Of a DNA stretch of 64,000 bases, positions 24,225 through 37,122 are shown piece by piece. The stretch is from Hyperoodon ampullatus (taxonomy: Eukaryota; Chordata; Mammalia; Artiodactyla; Ziphiidae). The position numbers and the translations under genes were made by a program. The stretch spans positions 28,482,588 to 28,546,587 of the forward strand of contig OX457070.1 in the NCBI GenBank assembly GCA_949752795.1, read 5' to 3'. The stretch's first letter is position 1, and every line of letters begins with the position of its first letter. The notes under the pieces were generated by a model, which saw only the letters and a program-made list of their open reading frames with translations, had not been told where the DNA came from and searched no databases.

Positions 24225-24430
24225 AATACCCAACACTTGCTTACCGAGTGCCAGACTTCCTCAAAACGTGTATTAACCATTAACTCTCAGAGCAATCCTA
24301 TGAGGTAGATGCTATCTTTGCTGCCATTATATAGGAGGGAACTGAGGCACAGGGAGGTTAGGTAACTTGCCCGAAGATACACAGCATGAGGAAACCAAGT
24401 TTGCAGCTCCAGCACTGTCCTGTGTTTCTG
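24225..24430 (-). repeat. MIR SINE
   Basis: Reverse-complement MIR with core 'ggaggttaggtaacttgccc' and the typical flanking 'actgaggcacag'. Confidence 0.85.
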
Positions 24431-24640
24431 ACATCTGCACCAGCACCTGCTGTACATCCTTCTAAATGCACTACGTGTTCCCTGCCCTTCAAAATGCAGC
24501 ATGAGGAGCATAAAGTAAGCATTTATTGGTGGTTTTGATTAAAGTGTTCATCACCACAATAGCACTAATACAGCACCGGGTTCAGAGGCTGCTGAGAGGT
24601 GGCCCTCAGCTGCCAGGTCATTTGGGGTTCTTGAGTCTAC

Positions 24641-24853
24641 TTTTTTTTTTTTTTTTTTTTTGCCGTATGCGGGCCTATCACTGTTGTGGCCTCTCCCGTT
24701 GCAGAGCACAGGCTCCGGACGCGCAGGCTCAGCAGCCATGGCTCACGGGCCCACCCGCTCTGCGGCATGTGGGATCTTCCCGGACCCGGGCACGAACCTG
24801 TGTCCCCTGCATCGGCAGGCAGACTCTCAACCACCGCGCCACCAGGGAAGCCC
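24641..24853 (-). repeat. CHR-2 SINE
   Basis: Antisense full-length copy with a pure T-tract at 24,641-24,660 and a right end 'gccaccagggaagccc'. No convincing TSD by eye. Confidence 0.93.
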
Positions 24854-24859
24854 CCAGAT

Positions 24860-27147
24860 TTATGTTTTAAAATCCCATGATGCAGCTTATTTCTTCCCAT
24901 ATACCCGGTAAATGTCCCCAGTCCCCTGGAGTTGCCACACCCATGGAAAGGATTTTTATTCCTTGTAGCATGTAGCTGTTCCCCCACCCATCTCTCTGGT
25001 GGCCAAACATGGGGCCTTTGTGGTCCCTGTGGTTCTTGTCCCTGGGAAAGTACCCAGGAACCAGGGGGTTTCCCTGTCAGTCACCGTCTCCTGAGAAGAT
25101 GACCATACATCACACCAAGAAAAGGGAACCCTGCTCACATCAGGCAGTTATGGTTGTGGAGGCAGCCAGGTCTCCTGTGGCCAGGGAGGAGGAATGGTTC
25201 ATTCTGGAATTTACAGAGAGAACTTACAACAAGCAATAGCACTTTCTTGGTGGAAATTGGTATAAATGGACAAATAAGTTCTTGGAATAGAGGATCTCCA
25301 AGAGGAACAGGGACTTGTTTCTTCCATTTTATACTGAGTCTTTGCATCTTTTCCCCACTCTGAGTCTCCCCGATGGCATTTGACAGTACCCCTGACGTTC
25401 TGTCCCAAACCTACATCGGAATCCCCTCCTCTCCTTCCTGGAGAGCAAGCTTGGAAAAAACCACATAATTGGATAGATTGGGGCCATAGCTGGAAAATAC
25501 TACTTGTCCCTTATGATGTGCTGGCATTTGGACCTTATTGGCTCTCAAGAGCCTATCGTGTGCATATCTTCCCAACTCTGCATTCAGTGACATCATGACC
25601 GTGACTTGAAATTGGCTAATGTAGGGATATTTACACAACGGTAATTAGCAAATATTACAAAGGAGGATTCCCCTCTAGAAACAAAGGACCAGTTGTTAAA
25701 CATCTATGAGCACATCCCTGCATATTCCATTTGCTTGAAATTCTCTTCTACCCTTCTTTTCCCCCATATTGAGGTTTCTCAGCACTTTCTTTTTCTCCTG
25801 GACTAGTGAACTTAACCTTGAGAATAGGTTTAACCTTGAGCATGGGGCTCATAAAAAGATCTTGTAAACTTAAGGAGAAAATATTCCCTCCCGTAAAACT
25901 ATAGGAAAGCAGACCTATTTAAAGTGAGTTCTGATAAAGAGGTATATTGAGAATATTCACAAAGAGCTTTAGTTTTATTCTCCTGCCAGTGGGAAGACTT
26001 GTTGAAAGTGTATAATCCTGCTCTGTTTTCATATAACAAAGGAGTCTTTTAAGTTGCCTGGACTTCAGAGATTGTTATGTACTGTGAAGTGTAGCCTTTA
26101 ACCCTTAAAAGTCCATAATTCTGATTGGTTGTCACTCAATAGTTTGATGCCCTGATAACAATATTTACACTGATATATATATTTTTTTCTGAGTGCATAA
26201 CTTGCAAGTTTTTAAATTAGTCCAGAAAAGAGCCTTTGGCATTTCCTTGCCTACTTCCATGCATGCTAAATTCCTTATTCAAAGGGTCTGAGAGCATATG
26301 AAATTTACAGGATCACTTTGGATCATAGGGCTACTACAAGTAGGTAGTCTCAGGGCTGCCTGTCCATTTCCTTGTCTTTGATGAATTTCCTCTTTCATTC
26401 TCCTCTATGCTATTGTAAATACTCGGTCTGCCTTTCAGTTCCCCGTATGCAGTTCCAAGCAGATACTCTTTCTTAGTTCCAGCAAATGATCTTTTCCTCC
26501 TACTTCATCAAACAACCATAAAAGAGTGAGAGATAAATAGTCACAGAGAACCTTACAGACGGTTTTCTAGGAGCTGACTAGCTAACCAAACCCACTTCCA
26601 CCCAACCGAAATGAAAAGAACAAAATGAATAAAGTAGCCAAAAGTCACACCAGCAGTGCTGAGACAAGGAAGGCAAAGAACTTTGAAAAATGTTATCTGG
26701 AGGCAACAGTCTGGACTCTAAAATTGAATGAGATTATATAATCCAACATGATTCTACTGCAGAGTGATGGTAGGGCAAAAGGAAGCCACACAACATTCTG
26801 AAAAATTGTATTAATCCTGCTACACTCTATACAAAACCCACTATCCAGTCCTGTTAATTCTGTTCCTAGATATATCTGGAATCCTCTCAATTTCTCTGCA
26901 TATCCATATTTTTAATATCAAGGAAAGTTACTCATGTGGATTATTTTTGTCCATATGATTATTGAACTCTCTTATCAATGTACGTAGGTCTTCCAGATGC
27001 TTCTTTCATATTTCATAGGTAAAAAAAAGTCATATGCAAATAATAACTTTGTCTTCTCTTAAAAAAATGTTAGGACTTACATTAAAACTGAAAAATGTTG
27101 ACTGACAGATATAAAGGAAATAGAGAAACTTCATGTGCATCTAGGTA
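24860..27147. other. intergenic, no gene recognised
   Basis: Roughly 2.3 kb with only short frames. Some of it (25,200-25,700, 26,000-26,900) may be very old transposon sequence, but I could not name a family. Confidence 0.45.
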
Positions 27148-27154
27148 TGAAGAC

Positions 27155-27161
<7 letters not shown>

Positions 27162-27190
<29 letters not shown>

Positions 27191-27380
27191 GGTACGCGGG
27201 CCTCTCACTGTTGTGGCCTCTCCCATTGTGGAGCACAGACTCTGGACGCGCAGGCTCAGCATCCATGGCTCACGGGCCCAGCCGCTCCGCGGCATGTGGG
27301 ATCCTCCTGGACCGGGGCACGAACCTGTGTCCCCTGCATCGGCAGGCGGACTCTCAACCACTGCGCCACCAGGGAAGCCC
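27162..27380 (-). repeat. CHR-2 SINE, young
   Basis: Antisense full-length copy with a long T-tract, between perfect 14-bp duplications 'tgaagactattttt' at 27,148-27,161 and 27,381-27,394. Confidence 0.95.
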
Positions 27381-27477
27381 TGAAGACTATTTTTAAGGAC
27401 ACCAAATCTTCCCAAATTATTTTACAGCTTTACTAAAATTACTGAATTTACTAAAATTGAGCTTTACTTACACTCTT

Positions 27478-27831
27478 TTATTTATTTATTTATTTTTGGC
27501 TGCGTTGAGTCTTTGTTGCTGTGCGCAGGCTTTCTCTAGTTGTGGCGAAAGGGGGCTACTCCTCGTTGCAGTGCGCGGGCTTCTCATTGCGGTGGTTTCT
27601 CTTGTTGTGGAACACGGGCTCTAGGCACACGGGCTTCAGTAGCTGTGGCACGCAGAGCTCAGTAGTTGTGGCTCGCGGTCTCTAGAGCGCAGGCTCAGTA
27701 GTGGTGGCGCACGGGTTTAGCTGCCCCGCGGCATGCGGGATCTTCCCCGACCAGAGATCGAACCTGTGTCCCCTGCATTGGCAGGCGGATTCTTAACCGC
27801 TGTGCCACCAGGGAAGTCCACACTTCTTTTT
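27478..27831 (-). repeat. CHR SINE, long form
   Basis: Antisense long-form copy with an (ATTT)n tail at the left. Flanked by 'tttacttacactctt' at 27,463-27,477 and 27,832-27,846. Confidence 0.92.
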
Positions 27832-28378
27832 TTTACTTACACTCTTAATAGGACTTTGTTTTTGTAACTTGCCAAAAGTTAATTTGAAAAAACAAGTTAA
27901 GGATGGCTAAGAAAATTTTAATTAATAAAAAGGTTAAAAAAGGGGACCTGTCATACTTTAAGATATTTTGTAAAGCAGTTATTAGTTTGGTAATATTGAC
28001 AGAATTAAAAGATGACTGAAACAAAATAGACCCTTAACAGACGCCCGAATAAAACAGTTTATAAATGTCAAACAAAGGAAACATCTGAAATTAATGTGGA
28101 AGGTACAGATTATTCAACAGAATGGTGCTGATATTCTCTGCTTAGCATGGACACCTGTGAAGGGGCTGATGAGTCTTTGTGAGATTAAACTGGGAAGGTG
28201 GCAAGACTTCAGAGCAAACTAGAACTTGGAAATCTGAGGAAACTGCAGTCTCTCTGAATCTTCCTTTCATGGCTTTAGGCCAGGGTTTGTCAGAGTGAGA
28301 AGTGTCATCCATCATGTAAGCATAAAAGAAAAGCAGTAATGGAAACCTCTGATATAAACAATGTTAAACAGCTTTTCT

Positions 28379-28493
28379 ATTTTTTTGTGCTGCACGGCTT
28401 GTGGGATCCTAGTTCTCCGACCAGGGATCAAACTCAGGCCGTCGGCAGTGAAAGCACGGAGTCCTACCCACTGGACCACCAGGGAATTCCCTG
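28379..28493 (-). repeat. short CHR-related SINE
   Basis: Antisense short form between 'aacagcttttct' at 28,367-28,378 and 28,494-28,505. Confidence 0.9.
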
Positions 28494-28696
28494 AACAGCT
28501 TTTCTTAACATAGGATGTCTCAGCATCTTTAATATGCTCACAATTACCATGAATCTCTAAAAAGGCACACAGCATGGAATATTTACCAAACTTATTTAAT
28601 CTTGGAACCCTTTTTGGGCAGAGCATATTGTTGGACTAGTGTCCCATGCAACACACTTTGGGAAAACTGTGTCAGTCAATAGGAAAGGAGCTATCT

Positions 28697-29007
28697 CTTT
28701 TTTTTTTTTTTTTAGCAGATATTCATTTTTAATTATTATTTATTTATTTATTCATTTTTGGCTGTGTTGGGTCTTCATTTCTGTGTGAGGGCTTTCTCCA
28801 GTTGCAGCAAGTGGGGGCCACTCTTCATCGCGGTGCGCGGGCCTCTCACTATTGTGGCCTCTCTTGTTGCGGAGCACAGGCTCCAGCAGTTGTGGCTCAC
28901 GGGCCCAGTTGCTCCACGGCATGTGGGATCTTCCCAGACCAGGGCTCGAACCTGTGTCCCCTGCATCGGCAGGCAGACTCTCAGCCACTGTGCCACCAGG
29001 GAAGCCC
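28697..29007 (-). repeat. CHR SINE
   Basis: Antisense copy with T-tract and (ATTT)n tail, flanked by 'ggagctatct' at 28,687-28,696 and 29,008-29,017. Confidence 0.9.
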
Positions 29008-29017
29008 GGAGCTATCT

Positions 29018-29763
29018 TGGTGGATATGTCACTCAGGGTTCTTGATTGGATTTACAAGCCCATGTCTGCATAATTTAAGCATAGAAAGAATTTATTGGGA
29101 AGGGAACCCCTTGCTCTCAGACTCAATGGGAAGACTTGGAAAATGGAGCAGGATCAAGGAAGGTTGGCCATCAGAGAAGACTCCGGATATGTCCCCTGAA
29201 GAACTTCCGATATCTCTGAGACTGTGCATTACTGTCTCAGTCACGCAGTGGTGGCATCTGATTCACTCTGGTGAGAAGTTCTGGGTGTGTTTTTGATTTT
29301 CTGGGCACGTGTTCTGTGTTCCATGTGTGTGACCGACAGGCAGTAGGCCACTCTTCTCAAGGCCCCGTGCACACACTTGCAACCCAAGAGCACTTCGGCT
29401 ACAGAGTCTTGAGGTTTGTTTTTTGGCCACAAGGTGGCTCACTTTTCTTTTCCATTTCTGGTTCAAGACTCTTAACTCTGGACCAATGCTGCCAGACATT
29501 TTCATTCAACAATCAGCCTGCACTCCAGCACGCCAGCCAGCTCCGTTGTGGCGACCCGCAGCCCCAGCGTCTTGGGACTGGACATACCAAGATGACCAAT
29601 ACGCGGTCTTACACAAACAGCCTTAGAGCATCTCTATAAAGGCACCTCATGGGTTGATTATAACAATCTCAGACTTCTAGAAGTTTGGGCTTTTAAGGAA
29701 TCACTTAGCTCTTTTTGGTGATTTTTTTCCCCTACTGTTAGATGAGAGAAACTATTTGGATTT
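29018..29763. other. intergenic, nothing recognised
   Basis: No gene recognised. The right end is the 5' flank of the HPRT1 retrocopy. Confidence 0.45.
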
Positions 29764-31085
<1,322 letters not shown>

Positions 31086-31110
31086 CCAAGCATCCAGACT
31101 GGGCAACTCT

Positions 31111-31534
31111 TTTTTTTTTTAAGTCTATTTTCCTTCTTTCTTTCTTCTTTCTTTCTTTCTTTTCTTTCTTTCTTTCTTTCTTACTTTCTTTCTTTCTTAC
31201 TTTCATGTTTTTATTGAAGTAAGTTGCTGTACAATATCATCTAAATTACAGGTATACAATATAGTGATTCACAATATTTAAAGGTTATACTCCATTTATA
31301 GTTATTATAAAATATTGTCTATATTTCCCAGATGTACAATATATCCTTGTAGCTTATTTTATACCTAAAAGTTTGTCCCTCTTAATCTCCTACCCCTATA
31401 TTGCCTCTCCCCTCTCCCCACTGGTAACCACTAGTTTGTTCCCTATATCTGTGAGTCTGCTTCTTTCTTGTCATATTCCCTAGTTTGTTGCATTTTTTAG
31501 ATTCCACATATAAGTGATAACATACAGTATTTCA
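31111..31534 (-). repeat. L1 3' end, antisense, with microsatellite
   Basis: T-rich and (CTTT)n start (about 31,111-31,205) followed by antisense L1 3' UTR sequence. The duplication 'ctgggcaactctt' occurs at about 31,099-31,111 and 31,537-31,549, showing a 5'-truncated L1 insertion just downstream of the HPRT1 retrocopy. Confidence 0.8.
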
Positions 31535-31709
31535 GCCTGGGCAACTCTTGTTATGTGGCACTAAGCAAGATATTTCCACATAGCGTTGTCTCACTTGACT
31601 TGAACTGGCATAAGCGATGGAGGGGTCCGCAGATCACCCACCCAACTGGGGTGTGGCAGAGCCAGAATGCCATCCCAGGACTCATGTTTGTCCACTGGAT
31701 AGGTGGTTT

Positions 31710-31860
31710 TCAACCCTGGCTGCATGTGACTCACCTCAAGAATTAACAAAGATACTGATGCTTGAGCCCCAACCCATACCAATTACGTCCGAATCTCTGG
31801 GGGTAGGGTGCTGCATCTTTACAAACATGCTCTGAGGGTGAGGACCACTGCAATAGGTCT
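31710..31860 (+). mobile_element. MER5-type hAT-Charlie remnant
   Basis: Starts 'gtggttttcaaccctggctg', ends 'gaggaccactgc', with inverted similarity between the two ends. Non-autonomous DNA transposon fossil. Confidence 0.7.
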
Positions 31861-32159
31861 TAGACACGTAGCTCTCCTTCTCCTCCGCCCCGCCCAGGGA
31901 AGGGAGCTCTGGGCAAGGGCAGTGTGAGCACGTAGTTCTCCTGTAGTTAAGAGTCAGATATATTGTGAGAAACAGATCAATTTGCAGGAAATGAAAACAT
32001 GTTCCTGTATCTCTGTACTATGTTTTAAATAAAAGTAGTTTGGAAAAATGTCATGTATTACACCATTTCAAACTACATTTTCCTTTTGTCTCTGCTTTAG
32101 GCTTAATCAGGGATATATTTTATTTTTCTTACGTGCAAGGTGCCAAGAATTATGCAGAG

Positions 32160-32310
32160 AGAATTGCAGTCCCCTACAGGGCAGGAACCATGGCCCTTCT
32201 GTTCAAGGCTGAGTTCTCAGCATCCAGCACGGAGCTTGGCACACAGAGGGCACTTGACAAGTTACACTGGATGGATAAATGGATGCCTGAGTGGATGAAT
32301 GAGAGGCAAG
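32160..32310 (+). repeat. L2 3' end fragment
   Basis: Typical L2 tail: 'gggcaggaaccatggccct', 'cttggcacacagagggcact', then degenerate terminal 'ggatggataaatgg' units. Confidence 0.65.
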
Positions 32311-32379
32311 ACCATCCACTTCTCTGGGGATATTCCCATTTGAAATATGATGGAAGACACTCATTATAAGTGTTCTAGA

Positions 32380-35300
32380 TCAAAGCAGCAGCTGAAGGGA
32401 TATCTCTAGAGAGCAGCAGGAAGCAAATGAAAGTTCAAGGTTCTATTAGGGAGACTGACCCAGCTAAAGGGCCAGCTGGAGAGCTTAGTGGGGGACAGAA
32501 GTTTGTAACCTTAGCAAGATGGGAAAAGAAACTAAAAGCGAACGATTGCAGGTGAGAGCAGTTATCTCATTTACTTTCTGAAAAGAGCAAAGTGGAATTA
32601 TTTGGAAAAGAAACCTGTAGTTAAGGTTGAAAAAGCAAGTTGGAGGGAACCATCCACATCCTCGGTGTATAAAATGAACGGTGTTATGATTCGTCAGAAC
32701 GTGGACATATGTTGGGATTTTATAATTTCTTGGCTTAATGACTTTAGTTTCGTGGAGGACGAATGTCCCATTGTGGCATTGGAGATATTGTCACGGGATT
32801 TTGGGTTTTTGGAGGTCCTGTTCTTTTTTGTGGGTTTGAGCACAGGTTTGAGTAGTACATGCAGCACAAAAAAGTCCCATTAAGACAGAACTGGACACTT
32901 GCTGGGTTTTACTTACTCTGGGCACTGGGAACTTGACTCCAATGGCCAAGCAGGATCCATGAGGTCAAGGACTAAATGATTATTATTACAAGTTATTTAT
33001 GCATTATGCATGGAAGTGAAAGGTCAGCTCTCATTCCACAATCCCCCGGTTCTGGGGGAGGGGTCCCTGGGCAGGAGCCGTGGGAATCCACTCACCTGGA
33101 TTGTTTTCTATAATGAATATCATTAATAAAGAAATAAAAGATACAAAAGGAAACTATGCATACTTTTCCCAAGAGCCCTGTGTTACTTTCCTGCCATGAA
33201 TTTGCCCTCTCACTAAGGACACAGGCAAGGGCTCTTTGACCCAGATAGTTCAGAGCAGCCTCCTCTGCCTGGCACACAGTGATCCTTCCATGCAGCCAGG
33301 TGGCTCCCCCATATCCATACCACATTATTTATGATGGTACCAGACTTAACTGCCTGTTCACTGAGGTCTAGCCCATTGTCACTGTGCCAGAGAAACATTG
33401 CCCTCACACAATGTTCTAAAAAAGGGGAACTCATTCCCAGGGTCAAGGGAGAGCTGAGGAGGCCCCCTGTGGTCTTGGGAAAGTCTTCCCTTCTCCCTGG
33501 GATGATGGATGCCATGTTTTCCCAAGAGAAGCACTGTTTCTGAGGGCAGGGTCCATGGTTTTCTTTCTCTTTGCAGCTGGTGCAGAGCAGGCATTCTAGA
33601 GGAAAGGATGGATGAAGGGCCCCACGTACCATTTCTTTCTTCTTGGTTTCTCTGCCCTATCCCCTGTTTCCAGGGCACACATCCAGAGTGGCATGGAATC
33701 CTTTGGTTATCTGGGATCTGCTGGTCAAATACGGCATCACATTATATACAGGAGTCCCCTGTGAAGCCTGTGGATCAGTCTGACCAGCTGTCGTAACTGT
33801 CTCCTTTCTCATCTCATTCTCCCCTCCCCTCCATTCCTCCCATCCTCTCCAACCCCTCTTCCTGGTTTGTTGTCCACTTTAGTTTCCTCTGTGCCTTGGA
33901 TGGAGGGACTCGGATCACCACTCCTTGGAGATGACCCCCAGCTCTGCTGGGGCATTTCAAACAGCCCGGGTCTCTTTTCCACTCCCATTGATTATGCCTA
34001 TGGTCTACCTCCAAGCATAAGGAGAGTCCCAACCAGAGAAGGGGAGAGTGGCCAAACTGTTTCCTTCTTCCATCCTTATCCAGAGGAGGCCTTAGAACCC
34101 CAGGAGCATGGCAGTGGGGCAACAGAAAAATGAGCACTGACTTCTCTCTCTCTCATCACAGCAGTGATTTTTGGTCACTCGAGATCTGGCCCAAAGTTCC
34201 TCCTCTGTTTGGAAGAGTGGGGATCTCCTAAATGTCTGGGAGAATTGTCCTCCTTCCTGGCTGGAAAGTGAGGCTGAGGCACCCACCTCCTACTTGGTCT
34301 TTTCTCCTCTGGGCTGTCAGGTCAGGGGTCACATAGAGCACCCAGAGGGATGCACGGGAGACTGCTCAGGAAATACCTGCAGATAAGCATGGCCAGAGGA
34401 AAATAGTTCATGACCCACATCATCCCTGCAAAGTGGGAAATGTAACTCCTCATGGTTGGGACTTTTACAGAAACCATCTCTAAACCCCAGAGGGCCCACA
34501 GGATTGTGATTGCTTCTTGCCTATCTTCCTCATGCTGCATCAGCCTTTTGTCCAGCTATCAGCAGAACACCTACCTGAAGCCTCCATTTCCATCACTTGG
34601 AGTAAATGCCCCCCAAGCCCAGTCCCACCTTACGCAGTGAGTCTCGTCCCAGCTTGGCGAGGCTTCCAGATCCTTTCCTGGGACCACTGGGAGGGCACAT
34701 GGGCATTCTACCAATCACTCATGCTATATAACAGCAGAGGTTGGGGAAAGTCAACTTTTCAATAGAGAGGGAAGGGGACAGACATTCCAAGGTGGTATGT
34801 GGCAGCTGCTCTCCCTCAAATGCCTCAGGAGGAGACCAGAACCCCAGTGGTGCTTTCTACCAAGAATCCAAAGTAACTCGCATTCTTCTCCATCCCCAGG
34901 CCCTGGGACGTGGATGTGAGGCCAGGAACCAGGAGCAGAAGGGCTGAGGTGATCCTGGGATTAGGCTGGGTAACAAGCATGAGAGCCCAGAAACAGAACA
35001 TTCCGACTCCTTCTGAGCCCTGGTAGAACCAAGGCTCTTCAACTAGGTGAGCGGCTTTAAGAGAACAGGCGTGGTTATAAATGTTCAGAGACTGGCAGTG
35101 AATTAGGAGTGAGACCTTCAGTCTGTGAGATTAGCTAACGTCAAAGCTTAGAACAGACAGCAGGCCTGGACGTTATGTGGGTAGGGAGGAAATGAGACAG
35201 GATGAATACAACACCATCCTTGTGACCCAGTTTCCTTCCCAACACTTGGAAAGTGTGGTGTGGAGTCCTCTCTGGTTTCCCTCAACCAGTCAGAGAAATA

Positions 35301-36190
35301 GCTCTAGTCTGAGGCCTATTCGGCCTGGAGAGGGGAGCAGCAACGGGTCTGTAAGCACAATGAACCAGTCAGAGAGGGAGGTGGGATCCTCTCAAATATC
35401 AAAGGCAGTAGAAGCCTCTGCAAGTAAAGGTAGCTATTTCCTTAGCCCTGATCATTTAGCCTCCAACCTTGGTCCCTGACACCAACCTGTCATCCAGCTC
35501 CACTGGCTAAGGGTCAGTGAAGCCAGGTCAGGTTTCTAGTCCTGTGGCCAGAGTTGTTATGCATTTTTGGGTAAGGTTTAAAACCACACTTGCCTCATGC
35601 CTTTATTATGGGAATGAATGAGAACTACTGGAGGCCATAGAAAGATGCAGTAGCTTCTAGAAGACAGATTCCGGTCCACAGGCTGGAATCTCAGAGTTGA
35701 GTCATGATCAGCCATCAACTATTCCATTCACTTCTCTTTCATCCATTCATCCATCTTCCATACATCCACCCGTCCATCCATCCGTCCATCCAATTATCTG
35801 GACTGAGTTCCTTCTTTTTCTCCTTTCCTCCCTCTCTTCCTCTCTTCCCTCTTCTCTTTCCTACCTTCCAAGAAATATTTGTTTAGAATCTGTTATATAC
35901 CAGGTTTCTCAGATTTGGCAGATTTCTTCAAGGTGTCAGAAGCTTCCCAGGAGAAAACTTAGTCCCTCATGGAGCCCCAAATCAGCCCCTCTCTGCCCTG
36001 AGCATCTCCCATGAATGAAAGAGCAGCTCATGGTCTGATATTGCTGAGCCACCCACATTGTCTGAGACCCTCACAAATGCAGGAAGCAGAGAGGAGAAGC
36101 CAAATCTTACATTTACAGTTTGAATCTCCAAGCCCCATTTTATAGAGGGATATTATACCATCTAAGATGCCCTAAACAGAAGTAGAATAT
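32380..36190. other. intergenic 5' of CD207, nothing recognised
   Basis: No exon with recognisable protein similarity. I searched it for the conserved langerin first exon (segment HFTVDKQNISLWPRE in human and mouse) and did not find it. A short (CATC)n-like tract lies at 35,738-35,790. Confidence 0.5.
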
Positions 36191-36194
36191 TTTA

Positions 36195-36765
36195 TTGCAG
36201 TGGTCTCCTTACTGGTCTCCCTGCTTCCAGACTCCCCACACCCTGATCTCTGCTCCTCACCACAATCAGATTGATTTTTCTTCAGTGTTCCTGTCCTTGT
36301 CTCTCTCCTGCCTAAAGTCCTTCACTGGCTCCACATCACCTATAAGCCAGAGTTCAAGCTCCTTAACACAACCTAAAAGGATCTTTATGATCTGACCCCA
36401 GGTGCCTCCTTAGCCCAAGCCCTCCCTGCTCAGGTCATATATTGATACTCTATACTCCAACAGTGCCAAACTACCTATAATTTGCCAGGCACTCCATACT
36501 TTCCAATATGCTAATCCCTCTACCTGGAACTTCTTAAAATGACTCCAGTCTCTGTACTTCCCTTGAACTGTACATATTCTTCTATCGTTATGCTTATCAC
36601 CCTGTATTGTAATTTATTTGCTCAGGTCTGTCTTTCTTACCAGATGGTGAGCCCTTTGAGTACAAGGACTGTGAGTTATTCAGCTTTGTGTCTCAGTCCT
36701 AGCACAGTGCGTGGTATCTAGAAGACATTCAATATGTATTTGTGGGGTGAATGGATGGCAGGATG
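36195..36765 (+). repeat. L2 3' end
   Basis: Long L2 fragment: 'ctggtctccctgcttccaga' near 36,210, 'tcttccttcactggctcc'-type text near 36,320, 'ccctacctggaacttctt' near 36,520 and 'agcacagtgcgtggtatcta' near 36,701 before the degenerate end. Confidence 0.8.
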
Positions 36766-36786
36766 GAAGATGGATGAGAGCCGTCT

Positions 36787-36792
36787 TATAAG
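36787..36792 (+). promoter_or_regulatory. possible TATA-like box upstream of CD207
   Basis: TATAAG about 163 bp upstream of the ATG at 36,955. Weak motif with no other support; listed because it would suit a transcript starting just before the open frame described for CD207. Confidence 0.25.
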
Positions 36793-36954
36793 AGAAAAAG
36801 CTTAGCCTGAGGACAAGGTAGTTAAAGTGCCTATGTAATAGACCCCCAGAGAAGATGACAAATGGCCTCTTCCTGAAAGCTCAGGCCCTTGAGGAGAGGA
36901 CCAAGCTGTAGCCTAGGTGCTTAAGCCAGGAATGGGGAACTTTGGGATAACACA

Positions 36955-37122
36955 ATGACTTCTGGGGGTCACTTCCCTTTTCCTCTAGATAAGAGGACTT
37001 TGGGGAGAGAGCTGGCCAGGAGCACCTATGCCACGAGGGTTACAGTGCAGAATCTGCTCAGGGCTCTGTGCCCAAACCCACAGTTTGCTGGTCCAACGAA
37101 CATTCTCCTTTTCTTCCTGCAG
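36955..37122 (+). other. open frame abutting CD207 exon 2 (alternative first exon candidate)
   Basis: ATG 36,955 opens a frame with no stop through the normal acceptor of exon 2 and on to the donor at 37,238. Unspliced, it gives 94 codons plus one base, which matches the phase of exon 3. The N-terminal peptide has no clear similarity to langerin; faint echoes (an HF and a DK pair) of the ancestral first exon may be chance. An in-frame TAA lies at 36,922-36,924. Transcription is unproven. Confidence 0.3.

Noticed and set aside
36955..37020. The ancestral langerin exon 1
   Set aside because: Only an HF pair and a DK pair recall the conserved segment, spacing differs and no GT donor follows; too weak to call.
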